Source: Geothrix sp.
GTDB lineage: Bacteria > Acidobacteriota > Holophagae > Holophagales > Holophagaceae
DNA length: 64,000 nucleotides
Direction: 5' to 3'
NCBI RefSeq assembly: GCF_020622065.1
Contig: NZ_JAHRYQ010000001.1
Span: 1,178,001 to 1,242,000 of the forward strand
The translations under genes were made by a program, and so were the position numbers. The notes under the pieces are model-generated. The model searched no databases. It saw nothing but the letters and a program-made list of their open reading frames with translations, and was not told the DNA's origin. Positions 7,125 to 15,570 of this stretch are shown one piece after another; the stretch's first letter is position 1, and each line of letters opens with the position of its first letter.

Positions 7125-8755
7125 TGATTTCGTTTTCCAATGTAAGCAAGCAGTACGGCAAGCAGATCCTGTTCATCGAGGCGGATTTCCAGCTCAATCC
7201 CGGCGAGAAGGTGGGGCTGGTGGGCCCCAACGGGGCGGGGAAGTCCACCCTGTTCCGCATGATCATGGGCGAGGAATCGCCGGATGACGGCTCCGTCACC
7301 CTGCCGAAGAAGCTCACCCTCGGCTACTTCCGGCAGGAGGTGGACGAGATGGCGGGCCGCCCGGTGCTGGACGAGGCCATCGCGGGCAGCGGGCGCCTGG
7401 GCGACCTGCACCACGAGTTGATCGACCTCGAGCACGCCATGTCCGACCCGGAGCGCGGCGATGAGCTGGAGGCCATCCTCGAGCGCTTCGGCCATGTCCA
7501 GGAGGAATACCAGCACCTGGGCGGCTACGAACTGGAGGCCCGGGCCCGGGCCTGCCTGCACGGCCTCGGCTTCGAGGACGCGCAGATCGATGGCGATGTG
7601 GGCGCCCTGTCCGGCGGCTGGAAGATGCGCGTCTCCATGGCGAAGGTGCTGCTGGGCAACTTCGATGTGCTGCTCATGGACGAGCCCACCAACCATCTGG
7701 ACATCGAGTCCATCCTCTGGCTGGAGAACTTCCTCAAGGCCGTGCCCGCCACCCTGCTGATGACGAGCCACGATCGCGACTTCATGAACCGCGTGGTCAC
7801 CAAGGTGCTGGAAATCGACGGCGGCGACATCGTCACCTACTCCGGAAACTACGATTTCTATGTGAAGGAGCGGGAACAGCGTGACGCCAATCAGGAGGCC
7901 GCCTATGCCCGCCAGCAGGCCAAGCTGGCCAAGGAACGGCGATTCATCGAGCGGTTCTCGGCCCATGCCGCCAAGGCCGCCCAGGTGCAGAGCCGGGTGA
8001 AGGCGCTGGACAAGATCGAGCGCATCGAGCCGCCGAAGCAGCGGCGCGTGGTGAAGTGGGACTTCCGCAGCCCCGGCCGCTCCGGTGACGATGTGGTCAT
8101 GATGGAGGGCGTGAGCAAGGCCTATGGCCAGCGCCGCATCTACGACCAGTTCGCCTTCCACATCCGCCGCGGCGAACGCTGGTGCGTCATGGGCAAGAAC
8201 GGCGCCGGCAAGTCCACCCTGCTGAAGATGGTGGCCGGCGCCATCCAGCCGGACGCCGGCAATGTGAAGCTGGGCGCGAGCCTGAGCCTCGGGTATTTCT
8301 CCCAGCAGGCCCTGGACCTCCTCGACCCTGAGCTCACGGTCATCGAGCAGATGCAGAAGGATTTCCCCATGGAGGGGTTGGGCGTGCTGCGCAACCTGCT
8401 GGGCGCCTTCCAGTTCTCCGGCGACGATGTGGACAAGCGGGTGCGCGCCCTCTCAGGCGGCGAGAAATCCCGGCTGGTCATGGCCCGGATGCTCTTCAAT
8501 CCCCCGAATTTCCTGGTGCTCGACGAGCCCACCAACCACCTGGACCTGGCCACCAAGGAGATGCTCATCGAAGCCCTGAAGGACTTCGAGGGCACCATGC
8601 TCTTTGTCTCCCACGACCGCACCTTCCTGCGCGGCCTGGCGAACCGGGTGCTGGAACTGGGTGGGGAGGAACACGAGGGTCCCGTGGTGTTCGGCGGTTC
8701 CTACGCGGAATATGTCGAGCGCATGGGCCGCGAGGCCCCGGGCGTGCACAACTAG
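7124..8755 (+). CDS. ABC-F family ATPase (ribosome-associated type)
   Basis: The 543-aa soluble protein has two nucleotide-binding domains and no membrane segments. The Walker A motifs are GPNGAGKST (residues 34-42) and GKNGAGKST (about 357-365). The signatures are LSGGWKMR and LSGGEKSR, and both Walker B regions read MDEPTNHLD or LDEPTNHLD. The Lys/Arg/Gln-rich interdomain linker near residues 245-310 is typical of ABC-F proteins, which act on stalled ribosomes at the E site. ATG 7124 shares one base with the MscS stop codon. The subfamily (EttA, Uup or YheS-like) cannot be fixed by eye. The gene's last four bases overlap the end of the convergent RluA-family gene. Confidence 0.93.
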   Translation: MISFSNVSKQYGKQILFIEADFQLNPGEKVGLVGPNGAGKSTLFRMIMGEESPDDGSVTLPKKLTLGYFRQEVDEMAGRPVLDEAIAGSGRLGDLHHELIDLEHAMSDPERGDELEAILERFGHVQEEYQHLGGYELEARARACLHGLGFEDAQIDGDVGALSGGWKMRVSMAKVLLGNFDVLLMDEPTNHLDIESILWLENFLKAVPATLLMTSHDRDFMNRVVTKVLEIDGGDIVTYSGNYDFYVKEREQRDANQEAAYARQQAKLAKERRFIERFSAHAAKAAQVQSRVKALDKIERIEPPKQRRVVKWDFRSPGRSGDDVVMMEGVSKAYGQRRIYDQFAFHIRRGERWCVMGKNGAGKSTLLKMVAGAIQPDAGNVKLGASLSLGYFSQQALDLLDPELTVIEQMQKDFPMEGLGVLRNLLGAFQFSGDDVDKRVRALSGGEKSRLVMARMLFNPPNFLVLDEPTNHLDLATKEMLIEALKDFEGTMLFVSHDRTFLRGLANRVLELGGEEHEGPVVFGGSYAEYVERMGREAPGVHN

Positions 8756-9657
8756 GTTGATCGGAGCGCTGGCGGCGGCTGGCATTCGAGGGTGAGCCAC
8801 GCCCCGGTGCGGGGGTGCTCCAGCTCCAGCCGATGGGCATGCAGCAGGTAGCCCGGGTCGCCAGGCAGGGCCTGGGTCTCTGGCAGCGGGAGGCCACCCG
8901 GCCCATAGAGGGGGTCCCCCATCAGCGGATGGCCCGCCCAGGCCAGGTGGATGCGGATCTGGTGGGGGCGGCCCGTGGTGATCTCCACATCCACGAGGGT
9001 GGCCTCTGCCCGTCGCTCCAGGACCGTCACCCGGCTGAGGGAGGCCCGCCCTCCCGCATGGGCGGCGTGCAGGGCACCGAGGGGACCGTAGGGAACTTCC
9101 CCGATGGGGGCGGCCACCTCGAAGGCGTCGAGGGCGGGGTGGCCCTGGCAGAGGGCCCGGTAGATCTTGCGGGTGCGGTGATCCTGGAACGCGGCCTGGA
9201 GGGGCTTCCGCGCGGCCGTCGTCCGTGCGAACAGCACGAGGCCCGAGGTGCCCCGCCCCAGGCGATGCATGGGGCTGGCCTCGGGGGCTCGCCGCCGCAC
9301 CAGGGTCAGGAGGGTGTGCTCCTGGAACTGGCCTCCGCCGGGCAGGGTGGGCAGGCCGCTGGGTTTGGCCACGGCGAGCAGATCCTCATCCTCAAAGAGG
9401 ATGGCCGTGGCCAGGGGCACCTCGGGTTCGATCCAGGGGGGGCGGGCCCAGGCGACCCGCTGGCCCAGGCGCAGAAGGGCTTCCGGCGAAGGGTGCTCGT
9501 CGTCGTCGAGCCGCACCTGGCCACCCAGGATCCGCTCCAGCCAGTCTGCCGGGGAGGCGATGGGATACCGGGCCGAGAGGTGGGCCAGGAGGGAGAGGCC
9601 GGCGCCTCTGGGGCCAATCAGCTCCCAGTGGACGACCCCCTGGTTCTTCCGCGCCAT
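8752..9657 (-). CDS. RluA-family RNA pseudouridine synthase homologue lacking the motif II Asp
   Basis: The 301-aa protein has an N-terminal region with an S4-like part (ADWLERILGGQVRLDD) followed by the RluA catalytic fold. Visible motifs are AVAKPSGLPTLPG, HRLGRGTSGLVLFA, KIYRALCQG and TTGRPHQIRIHLAWAGHPLMGDPLYG. Active enzymes have HRLDxxTSG, in which the Asp attacks uridine; here the codon is GGG, giving Gly. All other motifs are intact, so it either uses another residue or is an RNA-binding relative. The start at 9657 is chosen for AGGAG five bases upstream, over an ATG 45 bases further out. It is convergent with ABC-F and lies 41 bases beyond the chemoreceptor stop on the same strand. 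Confidence 0.85.
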   Translation of the reverse strand: MARKNQGVVHWELIGPRGAGLSLLAHLSARYPIASPADWLERILGGQVRLDDDEHPSPEALLRLGQRVAWARPPWIEPEVPLATAILFEDEDLLAVAKPSGLPTLPGGGQFQEHTLLTLVRRRAPEASPMHRLGRGTSGLVLFARTTAARKPLQAAFQDHRTRKIYRALCQGHPALDAFEVAAPIGEVPYGPLGALHAAHAGGRASLSRVTVLERRAEATLVDVEITTGRPHQIRIHLAWAGHPLMGDPLYGPGGLPLPETQALPGDPGYLLHAHRLELEHPRTGAWLTLECQPPPALRST

Positions 9658-9698
9658 CCCGTCTCCTGAAGCCTCCGGGCCGGCCGGGGGCTCCATCA

Positions 9699-11231
9699 TC
9701 ACAGCTTGAAGCGCTGCACGGTTTCCCGCAGGCCCTCGGCCACCTTGGACAAGTCATCGGCGGTGTTCGAGATCTGCTGCACGGTGGCGGCCAGCTGCTG
9801 GGTGGCGGCGGCGTTCTGATCCAGCCGGGCGGCGGTCTGGTTCATCATCCGTCCCACATCCTGGCTGGTCCGCGCCTGGCCGCTGCTGAGGTTCCCGATC
9901 TCGTGGATGCTGCCGGACACCTGGGAGATGCGATCCCGGATGGCCTCCAGGTGCTGGAGGGTCACCTCGACGCTGCCCACGCCATCGGACACCGCCGACT
10001 GCATGGCCTGGATGATCTCCTCGATCTCCTTCGCCGACTGCCCGCTGCGCTCCGCCAGGATGCGGACCTCCTCGGCGACCACGGCGAAGCCCTTGCCCAT
10101 GGTGCCCGCCTTGGCGGCCTCGATGGCGGCGTTGAGCGAGAGCAGGTTGGTCTGCCGGGCGATGCCCTGGATGGCCTGGACCGCCTCGACGATGCGCGAG
10201 GTGGCCTGCTGGATGGCCTCCATGCCCTCGGCGGTGCCGCGGCCGGTCCTGGCCCCGCGGTCCGTGTCGTCCACGGCTTCTTCGGCCTTCGCCCCGGTGC
10301 GCCGGGTGTGCTCGGCCATGGCCTCCACATTCGCGTCCAGCCTGCGAAGCGCTTCCTGGACCTCGCGGCCTGCCTGGCGCAGATCCTCGCCGACCCGGGC
10401 GGTCTCCTGGACGGTGGCGCTCATCTGCTCGGCGCTGGCCGCCAATTCCGTGCTGCCTGAAGCCACCCGTTCAGAGGCCTCCCCCATGTTTCCGAGGGCC
10501 TGGTTCAGATCGGTCACCATCCCGTTGAAAGTCCCTGCCAGCTGGCCGATCTCGTCCCGGCTTCCCACGGCGGCCTTCACGGTCATGTCGCCTGCGGCCA
10601 CCTGGCCGATGGCCCCGGACAGGTCATCAAGGGGTCGGAGGATGGAGACCCGCACCTGCCGGACGATGATGAGGCTGATGAGAACGAGGAGGGCGAATCC
10701 CGCCGATGCCGAGAGGATGCGGGTGTTCCGCTCGCTCCGGTACAGCTCCGCCGTGGACATGGAGACTCCAAAGGAGGCCACCAGCTCGCCTGCCTTGCGA
10801 TCCTTGAAGGTGTCGATGCCGAAGGCGCCGTGGCAGTGGATGCACGAATCCTTCAAGCGGCCCGGGCTCAAGACATAGAGGCGAGGGACTCCGTTCGCGT
10901 CCTGAAGGTGCCCGACCCGCTGCTCAAGGGAGGGACTGGCCGCGAAGGCATCCATGGACTCGCGCTCGAAGGCCGCCGAGGCAGGATCCTCGGAGCGGCG
11001 GCCCTCCAGGATCCGGTGGAAGGTCATGCCCCGGCTCCGGCAATAATCCTCCGCATCGGCATGGAACATGGACCGGGAGGCCACGGCCAGGGAGGTCAGG
11101 TGCTCCTCGAAGGCCTTTTCCGCCCGGCCCGTCTGGTAGGCGCTCACCCCCCAGATCGCCAGCCCCAGGAGCGCCGCCAGGGAGAGGGCGACGGGCAGGA
11201 AGAATTTCAGGGCAAGGCCACTCCGGTTCAT
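9699..11231 (-). CDS. Methyl-accepting chemotaxis protein with periplasmic c-type haem sensor domain
   Basis: The 510-aa membrane receptor has TM1 at about residues 8-30 and a periplasmic domain of the DUF3365/Tll0287 type. TM2 lies near residues 175-200. A HAMP domain (RPLDDLSGAIGQVAAGDMT) and a long signalling coil follow, with the conserved tip AARQTNLLSLNAAIEAA-like sequence and EEVRILAERSG. In the periplasmic part SCIHCHGAFG gives a CxxCH haem c site (Cys130, Cys133, His134). Known Geobacter chemoreceptors with haem c sense redox potential or gases, so a redox or NO/O2 role is likely. The start at 11231 is chosen for AGGAG and TM1. It diverges from a secreted Cache protein gene. Confidence 0.9.
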   Translation of the reverse strand: MNRSGLALKFFLPVALSLAALLGLAIWGVSAYQTGRAEKAFEEHLTSLAVASRSMFHADAEDYCRSRGMTFHRILEGRRSEDPASAAFERESMDAFAASPSLEQRVGHLQDANGVPRLYVLSPGRLKDSCIHCHGAFGIDTFKDRKAGELVASFGVSMSTAELYRSERNTRILSASAGFALLVLISLIIVRQVRVSILRPLDDLSGAIGQVAAGDMTVKAAVGSRDEIGQLAGTFNGMVTDLNQALGNMGEASERVASGSTELAASAEQMSATVQETARVGEDLRQAGREVQEALRRLDANVEAMAEHTRRTGAKAEEAVDDTDRGARTGRGTAEGMEAIQQATSRIVEAVQAIQGIARQTNLLSLNAAIEAAKAGTMGKGFAVVAEEVRILAERSGQSAKEIEEIIQAMQSAVSDGVGSVEVTLQHLEAIRDRISQVSGSIHEIGNLSSGQARTSQDVGRMMNQTAARLDQNAAATQQLAATVQQISNTADDLSKVAEGLRETVQRFKL

Positions 11232-11373
11232 CGCCTGCGACTCCTTGGCATTCCATTGATTCTTGTCAGATATTCTATTTCGGCCATTTGCGGGGGGGAG
11301 TTGAATCGGGGCCATCTTGACCTGCGGGTGGGTTGCTTTTTCAAGATCCGGTCGAAGGAGACCGTTAGGGAAG

Positions 11374-11391
11374 GAACCCCCGTCGGGGTTC
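11374..11391 (+). promoter_or_regulatory. Hairpin in the leader of the secreted Cache protein gene
   Basis: A perfect seven-base stem, GAACCCC/GGGGTTC, closes a four-base loop. It ends five bases before the ribosome site GGAGG. Its position could limit ribosome access or stabilise the message. Confidence 0.45.
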
Positions 11392-11404
11392 AAATGGAGG
11401 AAAC

Positions 11405-11863
11405 ATGCGCAAGACATGGGCAATCCTGGCCATGGCGGTCACGATGGCGTTCCCCCTCGCCGCCCAGACTCGCGACCAGGCCAAGGCCTTCGTGAAGCAG
11501 GCCGTGGACTTCGCCAAGAAGAACCCCAGGGAGAAGTTCCTGGAGGAGGTGAGCGGGCCCAAGGGCCAGTTCCACTTCGTCAAGGGGCAGAACCATGACC
11601 TCTACATCTTCGTTTACGACCAGGAAGGCAAGGTCCTTGCGCATGGCGTGCGGCGCGAACTGGTGGGCATCAACCGCTGGGCCGCCAAGGATCCCGACGG
11701 CAAGCCCTGGATCCAGGACTGGACCAAGATGGTCAAGGAGAAGGGCAGCGGCTGGATCGAATACAAGGAATTGAACCCTGCCCAGGGCAACAAGGTCATG
11801 AAGAAGGCCTCGTGGGTGGAGCTCGTGAACGGCATGGTCATCGGCGCCGGCATCTACGAGTAG
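11405..11863 (+). CDS. Secreted single-Cache (sCache_2-like) domain protein
   Basis: The 152-aa protein has a signal peptide ending near AAQ (residues 1-20) and one small ligand-binding domain. Telling features are the helix KAFVKQAVDFAKKN, the strand DLYIFVYDQEGKVLAHG, the DPDGKPW turn, GSGWIEYKELNP and the final strand WVELVNGMVIGAGIYE. This is the order seen in the sCache_2 sensor modules of chemoreceptors, but here there is no membrane anchor or output domain. It diverges from the haem-type chemoreceptor and may act as its periplasmic partner, which is inference from position. GGAGG sits four bases before the ATG. Confidence 0.8.
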   Translation: MRKTWAILAMAVTMAFPLAAQTRDQAKAFVKQAVDFAKKNPREKFLEEVSGPKGQFHFVKGQNHDLYIFVYDQEGKVLAHGVRRELVGINRWAAKDPDGKPWIQDWTKMVKEKGSGWIEYKELNPAQGNKVMKKASWVELVNGMVIGAGIYE

Positions 11864-11886
11864 GTGCGGTTTCGAGGGCTCGACCG

Positions 11887-11904
11887 GGGGGCCGCGAGGC
11901 CCCC
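11887..11904 (+). terminator. Possible terminator hairpin without a T-tract
   Basis: A seven-base GGGGGCC/GGCCCCC stem with a GCGA-type loop lies 24 bases after the Cache gene stop. No run of T follows, so termination is uncertain. Confidence 0.3.
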
Positions 11905-11952
11905 TCGTCATGCCCGGTGTAGGCTGGATCCACCCCCTTTTGGAGAGGTTCC

Positions 11953-12636
11953 ATGCCCCTGCCCGGATCTGCTCCCCCGCGGCCGCCTTCGCTGCCCTAC
12001 CGGAAGCCCCAGGAGGGTCGGGACTACTGGATCGTGGATGGGATCCTGCCGGATGCGGAGGCCGTGGCCGGGCGCTTCCGGGCTCTGGAGGAGTGGGAGC
12101 TGGGCTTTCCCCACGCGCCTGAGACCTGGCCCGGCATGCGGTCCCGGAACGCCCTGCGCCCCGAGGAACTGGCGCCGCTGGAGGCCAGGGTGCGGGAGTT
12201 GACTGGATCGAGGCGCCTTTGGTCCGAGGTCGCCCCGGACGGTGCCTACCTCAACCACAATGTCGTGCAAGTGGTGGGCGCGAAGGAATCCGGCCCGCGA
12301 CCGCATACGGATTCGCGGAAGCTGTGCCGCTACGCGGCTGTGATCTATCTCACGCCCCGGGCGCCTTCGGCCGCGGGCACCACCTTCTATCGCCTGCGCT
12401 ACCCCAACGGCACCCTCAGCGGAAACCTCTGCCCGCCGCCCCACGCCAACCTGCGAGAGGCGCTGGGGGTCACGGGCCTGCCGCTGCAGGCCTGGCACCC
12501 CGATGTCGCCGTGCCCAATGTCTTCAACCGGCTGCTGCTCTACCGGGCGGACCTGGTGCACTCGGCCACGGGCTACTTCGGCCACGACCTCGCGACCAAG
12601 CGCATGACGGCGCTGTTTTTCTGGATGGCCGAGTAG
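11953..12636 (+). CDS. 2-oxoglutarate/Fe(II) oxygenase-like protein (DUF6445 type)
   Basis: The 227-aa soluble protein has an HTD (H-x-D) pair in GPRPHTDSRKLCRYAAVIYLT. A distal His lies in LLLYRADLVHSATGYFG, followed by an Arg in KRMTALFFW. That is the metal-binding and co-substrate order of the double-stranded beta-helix oxygenases related to prolyl hydroxylases. The substrate is unknown; related proteins modify a peptide or small molecule. The ATG follows GGAG. It is convergent with ftcD, with three bases between the stop codons, and is probably a single-gene unit. Confidence 0.7.
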   Translation: MPLPGSAPPRPPSLPYRKPQEGRDYWIVDGILPDAEAVAGRFRALEEWELGFPHAPETWPGMRSRNALRPEELAPLEARVRELTGSRRLWSEVAPDGAYLNHNVVQVVGAKESGPRPHTDSRKLCRYAAVIYLTPRAPSAAGTTFYRLRYPNGTLSGNLCPPPHANLREALGVTGLPLQAWHPDVAVPNVFNRLLLYRADLVHSATGYFGHDLATKRMTALFFWMAE

Positions 12637-12639
12637 CCG

Positions 12640-14487
12640 CTATTTCTTGGCCTTGTTCAGGCGGTCCAGGAGCTTCTGGTCCACGAACGCCGTGATCTCC
12701 CCCAGTTTTGCCGTGGACTTCTCCAGCAGGTCCGCGCACTGGGCCTGCATGTCGGTCACATACCCCGGATCCGTGATGTCCTTGAGGTTGATGACCACAT
12801 TCCAGATGCCACCGCGGACGCCTGCATGGGCCATCTGGGCCCCCACGGCCGCGTCTGTGATGGAGGCCACTTTGCCCAGGCGGGCGGCCTCGCCGGCCAG
12901 CTCCAGGGCCGCCAAGCTGGTCTGGGCCGTGTCCAGGGGGACCTCGATGGCCACCTTGAGGCCGGCCTGCATGGCCTCGTGGCGGGCCGCCTTCTGCTCG
13001 GGCGTGGCATCCGGCAGGCGGCGGGCGTCCATGAAGGCGTTGAAGGCGTTGGTGTCGGCGTCCACAGCCACCATCAGGCGGTCCTTCAGGGCCTGCGCCC
13101 GCTCGGCCAGGGCGATGAGCTTGGCGTCCTTGTCGGCATCAGGGCCGCCCTGGGCCAGGTTGGCCACCATGCTGGCCAGCGCCGCGCCCAGGCTGCCCGC
13201 CAGGGCCGCGATGGAGCCGCCGCCGGGGGCCGGCGTGTCGCGGCTGACCTCGTCCGTGAAGGCATGGACGGGCATGGACACCAGGGCCTTCGGATCGTAG
13301 GAGGGCAGGCCCAGCACCTTCTTTTCGACCTCGAAGGGGGCGACATCGCCCAGGCCCATGGAGAACACGGCCGCCTGCAGGAGATCCGAGGTGGGCACGC
13401 CGGTGGATTTGCCCATGGCCTTCAGGTAGTGGCGGCCCGAGGCCTGCAGGCATTGGAAGGGCACCAGGCCCACGATCTCGCTGCCCGTGACCACGAGGCC
13501 CCGTTCCGCGGCCAGGCGGCGCGCCTCCTCCAGCACGGTGTGGGGCGCGGTCTGCTTGTAGTCCGTGAGGTTCACGCTGATCTGGGCGCGGCGGTAGGAG
13601 TCCACATACCAGCCGATGGCCTTGCAGTGGCTGAAGGTGCCCCGGCGGCGCACCTTCTGGCCCACGGGATTCGCCGGATCCACATCGTTCAGGCGCATGA
13701 GGGCGGGCAGGTCGTAGCCGTGGGCCGAGGCGCAGTGGTCCACGGTCTCCTGGAACGAGGCGCCCGTGAAGTCGCAGTTGCCGCAGGGGAAGCTGCCCTC
13801 GGCGTAGAAGATCAGCTCCCCGGCCTGGTAGTAGGGCTTGATGCGCCCACGCCGGGCCACGCGGCCCTTCTCACGGAGTTCGAAGGCGATGTCCGTGGCG
13901 TGGGCCTTGTCGCCGGAATTGAGCGTGACATTGTAGGCCACGAGGAATTCCCGGGCCCCGATGATGGTGGCGCCAGCGCCGGCGTGGTAGGGCGCCGCGA
14001 AGTCGGGCTCCCACGCCGGATCCTGCAGCTTCTTCTCCAGGCCCTCGTATTCGCCCCGGCGGACCTCGGCGAGGTTGCGGCGCTCGGGCCGGGAGGCGGC
14101 GGCCTCGTACAGGTAGACGGGAATGGCGAGGTCCTTGGCCACCCGGGCGCCCAGGCGGCGGGCCAGCTCGGCGCAGTCCTCCATGGTCACCCCTTCGACG
14201 GGCACGAAGGGCACCACATCCGTGGCGCCCATGCGGGGATGGGCGCCGTGGTGCTGGCGCATGTCGATGACCTTGGCGGCCTCTGCAATGCAGGCGAAGG
14301 CGCCGGCCAGCACGGCCTCGGGCTGGCCCACGAAGGTGATGACCGTGCGGTGGGTGTCCGCGCCCGGATCCACATCGAGGATCCGGACCCCCGGCACCGC
14401 GGCGATGGCATCCGTCACCTGCTTGATCTTTGCGGCATCCCGGCCTTCCGAGATGTTCGGCACGCACTCCACCAGCTTGCGGGACAT
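12640..14487 (-). CDS. ftcD: Bifunctional glutamate formimidoyltransferase/formimido-THF cyclodeaminase
   Basis: The 615-aa protein fuses two enzymes. The N-terminal half (about 1-330) starts KLVECVPNISEGRD and includes HRTVITFVGQPE and HGAHPRMGATDVVPFVP, the formimidoyltransferase signature. The C-terminal part (about 400-600), with DTPAPGGGSIAALAGSLGAAL, is the cyclodeaminase. It moves the formimino group from formiminoglutamate to tetrahydrofolate and releases ammonia, giving 5,10-methenyl-THF at the end of histidine breakdown. No hut genes lie nearby, so it may serve folate C1 supply. The overall order matches the animal FTCD enzyme. The start has GGAGGA six bases upstream. Confidence 0.95.
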   Translation of the reverse strand: MSRKLVECVPNISEGRDAAKIKQVTDAIAAVPGVRILDVDPGADTHRTVITFVGQPEAVLAGAFACIAEAAKVIDMRQHHGAHPRMGATDVVPFVPVEGVTMEDCAELARRLGARVAKDLAIPVYLYEAAASRPERRNLAEVRRGEYEGLEKKLQDPAWEPDFAAPYHAGAGATIIGAREFLVAYNVTLNSGDKAHATDIAFELREKGRVARRGRIKPYYQAGELIFYAEGSFPCGNCDFTGASFQETVDHCASAHGYDLPALMRLNDVDPANPVGQKVRRRGTFSHCKAIGWYVDSYRRAQISVNLTDYKQTAPHTVLEEARRLAAERGLVVTGSEIVGLVPFQCLQASGRHYLKAMGKSTGVPTSDLLQAAVFSMGLGDVAPFEVEKKVLGLPSYDPKALVSMPVHAFTDEVSRDTPAPGGGSIAALAGSLGAALASMVANLAQGGPDADKDAKLIALAERAQALKDRLMVAVDADTNAFNAFMDARRLPDATPEQKAARHEAMQAGLKVAIEVPLDTAQTSLAALELAGEAARLGKVASITDAAVGAQMAHAGVRGGIWNVVINLKDITDPGYVTDMQAQCADLLEKSTAKLGEITAFVDQKLLDRLNKAKK

Positions 14488-14621
14488 GATTCCTCCGTTC
14501 GTTCAAGTCTAGCCGTGGCGGCTCCAGAGGCGGGCCGCGGGGCGGCCGGGCTCTGGGGGATGGTTGACAACTTGCTAAAGGAAAGGCGCTTCCTTCCCCG
14601 GGATGCACCGCCTTCCGGGCC

Positions 14622-15548
14622 CTACCGAGGCTCTGATCCCGACTCGCCCAGTTCGTTCTTCACGCCGCTCACCACATGGCCGGTCGGCCCCACGCGGGAA
14701 GCGGTGTCGCAGTAACCGGTCTGGTCGTCGAAGAAGAAGTCAGGCTCGAACTCGCGCAGGAAGTCCGCCTTCTCGAGGCCGCCCAGGAACATGGCCTCGT
14801 CCACCTGGATGTTCCAGGCCATGAGGGTGCGGATGGCACGCTCGTGCGCGGGGGCGCTGCGGGCGGTGACCAGGGCGGTCCGGATGCGCATGGGCGCGCC
14901 CGCGGCCATGTCCTGAAGGGGCTGGAGGGCCTGCAGCAGGGGCTTGAAGGGGCCCGGGGGCAGGGGGACGCCGGCCCGTTCGATCTCGTGGGCCTGAAAG
15001 GCCGCCAGGCCGCCCTGGGCGTAGACGCGCTCCGCCTCGTCGCTGAACAGCACGGCGTCGCCGTCGAAGGCGATGCGGATCTCGTCCGGGTGGCGGTCCG
15101 CGGCCAGGGCGCTATCGGGATAGACCCGGGCGGCCGCGAAGCCCGCGTTCAGGGCCGCGCGGACATCGTCCTCCTTGGCGGAGAGGAACAGGTTCGCGCC
15201 CAGGGAGGTGAGGTAGGGATAGGGGTTCCGGCCCCGGGTGAAGACGCCGCGCTCCAACTGGAGGTTCGACTCCTGGGCGCTGCGGAAGACCCGCAGGCCG
15301 CTCACAGGATCGTTGCGGGAGAGGATCACCACGGCCACGCGGCCTTCGTCATCCGTGTTGAAGGCCAGGAGCTTCTTCACCAGCGGGAAGGCCACGCCGG
15401 GCTTGGCGGGCACATCGAGCCGCGACAGCTGGAGCTCCATGTAGGCGCGGTCGTCCGATTCCTCGAACACCCGGTTCTCCTCCTCGAAATCGAACAGCGC
15501 GCGGGAGGAGATGGCGACGACGAGCTTGCCTTCCAGGGATTTGGGCAT
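14622..15548 (-). CDS. Cytosolic-type 5'-nucleotidase
   Basis: The protein is about 308 aa and matches the PF06189 5'-nucleotidase family, which hydrolyses nucleoside 5'-monophosphates. Recognisable parts are LVVAISSRALFDFEEEN near the N-terminus, VILSRNDPVSGLRVF, RIAFDGDAVLFSDEAERVY in the middle and EPDFFFDDQTGYCD near the end. The start at 15548 begins MPKSLEGKL, where the conserved part starts. An upstream in-frame ATG at 15572 would overlap the divergent desulfurase start. It ends 134 bases upstream of ftcD on the same strand. A six-base AAGGAA/TTCCTT hairpin at 14577-14594 may weaken read-through. Confidence 0.88.
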   Translation of the reverse strand: MPKSLEGKLVVAISSRALFDFEEENRVFEESDDRAYMELQLSRLDVPAKPGVAFPLVKKLLAFNTDDEGRVAVVILSRNDPVSGLRVFRSAQESNLQLERGVFTRGRNPYPYLTSLGANLFLSAKEDDVRAALNAGFAAARVYPDSALAADRHPDEIRIAFDGDAVLFSDEAERVYAQGGLAAFQAHEIERAGVPLPPGPFKPLLQALQPLQDMAAGAPMRIRTALVTARSAPAHERAIRTLMAWNIQVDEAMFLGGLEKADFLREFEPDFFFDDQTGYCDTASRVGPTGHVVSGVKNELGESGSEPR

Positions 15549-15570
15549 GGCCTCAGGGTACATTGAGGTC

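Noticed and set aside
11232-11404. c-di-GMP (GEMM) riboswitch upstream of the Cache gene
   Set aside because: Receptor and cytochrome genes in similar bacteria often have one, but the conserved GEMM core sequences are absent here; only a simple hairpin is seen.
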